Below, one piece after another: positions 63,202 to 64,000 of a stretch of 64,000 nt of DNA. The translations under genes were made by a program, and so were the position numbers. The notes beneath the pieces were generated by a model. It was not told the DNA's origin. It did no database searches and saw only the letters and a program-made list of their open reading frames with translations. The number at the start of each line of letters is the position of its first letter. Position 1 is the stretch's first letter. This DNA is from DATFMH01 sp035267045 (GTDB lineage: Bacteria > Bacteroidota > Rhodothermia > Balneolales > DATFMH01), in the NCBI GenBank assembly GCA_035267045.1, contig DATFMH010000147.1, forward strand, positions 62,001 to 126,000, written 5' to 3'.

Positions 63202-63960
63202 ATGAACGAAACTGAACAGCTAAAAGATTCCGGAAAAATATTATATGTCGATATCGGAAATTCCATGATTAAAGTTAAAACTTTCAGGGATGCCAAATGG
63301 GTTGATGTGTTGCATATTCCACATAAAGATTTGCATTTATTGATAGATTATTTTTCAAAAAACATTTCCCGGTATTCTAAAATCATATTATCCAGTGTTG
63401 TAAATGAGTTAAGCGCTAAAATACATGATATCATTTCGACGATTCAAATTTATTCTTTACATATTCAGGATATCTCTTCGGACAAGCTGGATTATGAAAC
63501 GCCCGAATCACTTGGGATCGATAGGTATTTAGCGTGTGTGGGTGCTAGTTATAAATCCGGTGATGCCGTTGTCGTTATCGATGCCGGAACAGCCTGCACA
63601 ATTGATTATATGGATGTAAACAAAGTCTTTCGGGGGGGCGTGATTATGCCAGGGTTGCGAATTTTGGAAAATGGATTGCAACAATATGCACCGGCTTTAC
63701 CTGCTGTCGAAAGATCAATACCTGATAAGTGGCCGGGCAAATCGACAAGTAAGTCATTACAATGGGGAATAACAGGTGTTTTCCTGGATGCTATTAATAA
63801 GGCTTTAGATCGTTATCACAACGAATATGGTTCATTTAGACTCTGGCTGACCGGCGGAGATGCTCAACTTATTCAAAATCATATTGACAAACGTGCCACT
63901 ATCGATTCTAACCTTGTTTTTGAAGGAATGAGAATATTTGCTCAATCAATTAACGATTAA
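63202..63960 (+). CDS. coaX: Type III pantothenate kinase
   Basis: The 252-residue enzyme makes 4'-phosphopantothenate, the first committed step of coenzyme A synthesis. The ATP loop is YVDIGNSMIKV near residue 15, and PESLGIDRYLACVGA, VIDAGTACTIDYM, GGVIMPGLRILENGL and WLTGGDAQLI follow in family order. CoaX is the eubacterial type that does not resemble CoaA and is not inhibited by CoA. With panB and coaBC, the window holds three coenzyme A genes. Confidence 0.95.
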   Translation: MNETEQLKDSGKILYVDIGNSMIKVKTFRDAKWVDVLHIPHKDLHLLIDYFSKNISRYSKIILSSVVNELSAKIHDIISTIQIYSLHIQDISSDKLDYETPESLGIDRYLACVGASYKSGDAVVVIDAGTACTIDYMDVNKVFRGGVIMPGLRILENGLQQYAPALPAVERSIPDKWPGKSTSKSLQWGITGVFLDAINKALDRYHNEYGSFRLWLTGGDAQLIQNHIDKRATIDSNLVFEGMRIFAQSIND

Positions 63961-63984
63961 TCAAATAATCCCAACTTACTTTTT

Positions 63985-64000
63985 ATGAGGGAATCAACCA
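63985..64000 (+). other. Possible start of the next gene (cut by window edge)
   Basis: An ATG at 63985 opens a frame (ATG AGG GAA TCA ACC) that runs off the end. It is 24 bases after the coaX stop. Five codons are too few to support a gene. Confidence 0.2.

Overview
The window is an ordinary chromosomal stretch from an AT-rich, menaquinone-using, aerobically respiring member of the Bacteroidetes/Rhodothermia/Balneolia (FCB) side of the tree. That placement is inferred from four things: an alternative complex III (act) operon fused to an A2-type caa3 oxidase operon; a TonB receptor and a small secreted protein with carboxypeptidase-regulatory-like domains; a DUF4296 lipoprotein; and one clear Bacteroidetes-type promoter (TTTG-N18-TATGTTTG at 23099-23128). 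No rRNA, tRNA, CRISPR array, phage gene or transposase was found.

Layout. 1-4330: the end of a cytochrome c gene, fumarase (fumC) and a fused alpha/beta E1 2-oxoacid dehydrogenase. 4330-4867: a gene-free spacer holding a MITE-like element with 12-bp inverted ends and ATTT flanks. 4868-21325: the respiratory block, with heme O synthase (minus) and heme A synthase (plus), then a minus-strand operon read from 20440 down to 6949 in the order actA-actB-actC-actD-actE-actF-small membrane protein-sco-coxB-coxA-coxC-coxD, and a divergent DUF420 gene. 21395-31042: a mixed region with a UPF0173 hydrolase, a YciO-like protein, YtxJ, MtnA, two unassigned exported or membrane proteins, gamma-glutamyltransferase and a TonB receptor. 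31545-39986 (minus): rodZ-like, ligA, STAS, sodium:solute symporter, pgpH-like and xerD. 40264-46749 (plus): flippase, comF-like, membrane protein, histidine phosphatase, menG, fabZ, panB and surE. 46985-56193: a lipase and a degenerate polysaccharide-deacetylase-like protein, a YghO-like protein, then yigZ, cobalamin adenosyltransferase, glmM, yicC, gmk, rpoZ-like and coaBC. 56561-59976: sdhCAB. 60093-63960: recQ, DUF4296 lipoprotein, SDR and coaX.

How the genes fit together. FumC and SdhCAB are consecutive TCA steps, and SdhCAB passes electrons to menaquinone, whose last methylation is made by MenG. Alternative complex III oxidises menaquinol and passes electrons to the caa3 oxidase. CtaB and CtaA make its heme A, and Sco (probably with DUF420) helps assemble its copper centres. 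CoaBC, CoaX and PanB are three steps of coenzyme A synthesis, placed at separate sites.

The most unusual points are: an ActE subunit carrying three heme c domains, two of them near-copies of the cytochrome domain at the end of CoxB; the MITE-like element; symmetric sequences in front of sdhCAB and between actA and the DUF420 gene; helically phased direct repeats in front of a small secreted protein; and a deacetylase-like protein that seems to have lost its metal ligands. I did not find a clearly new multi-gene system.
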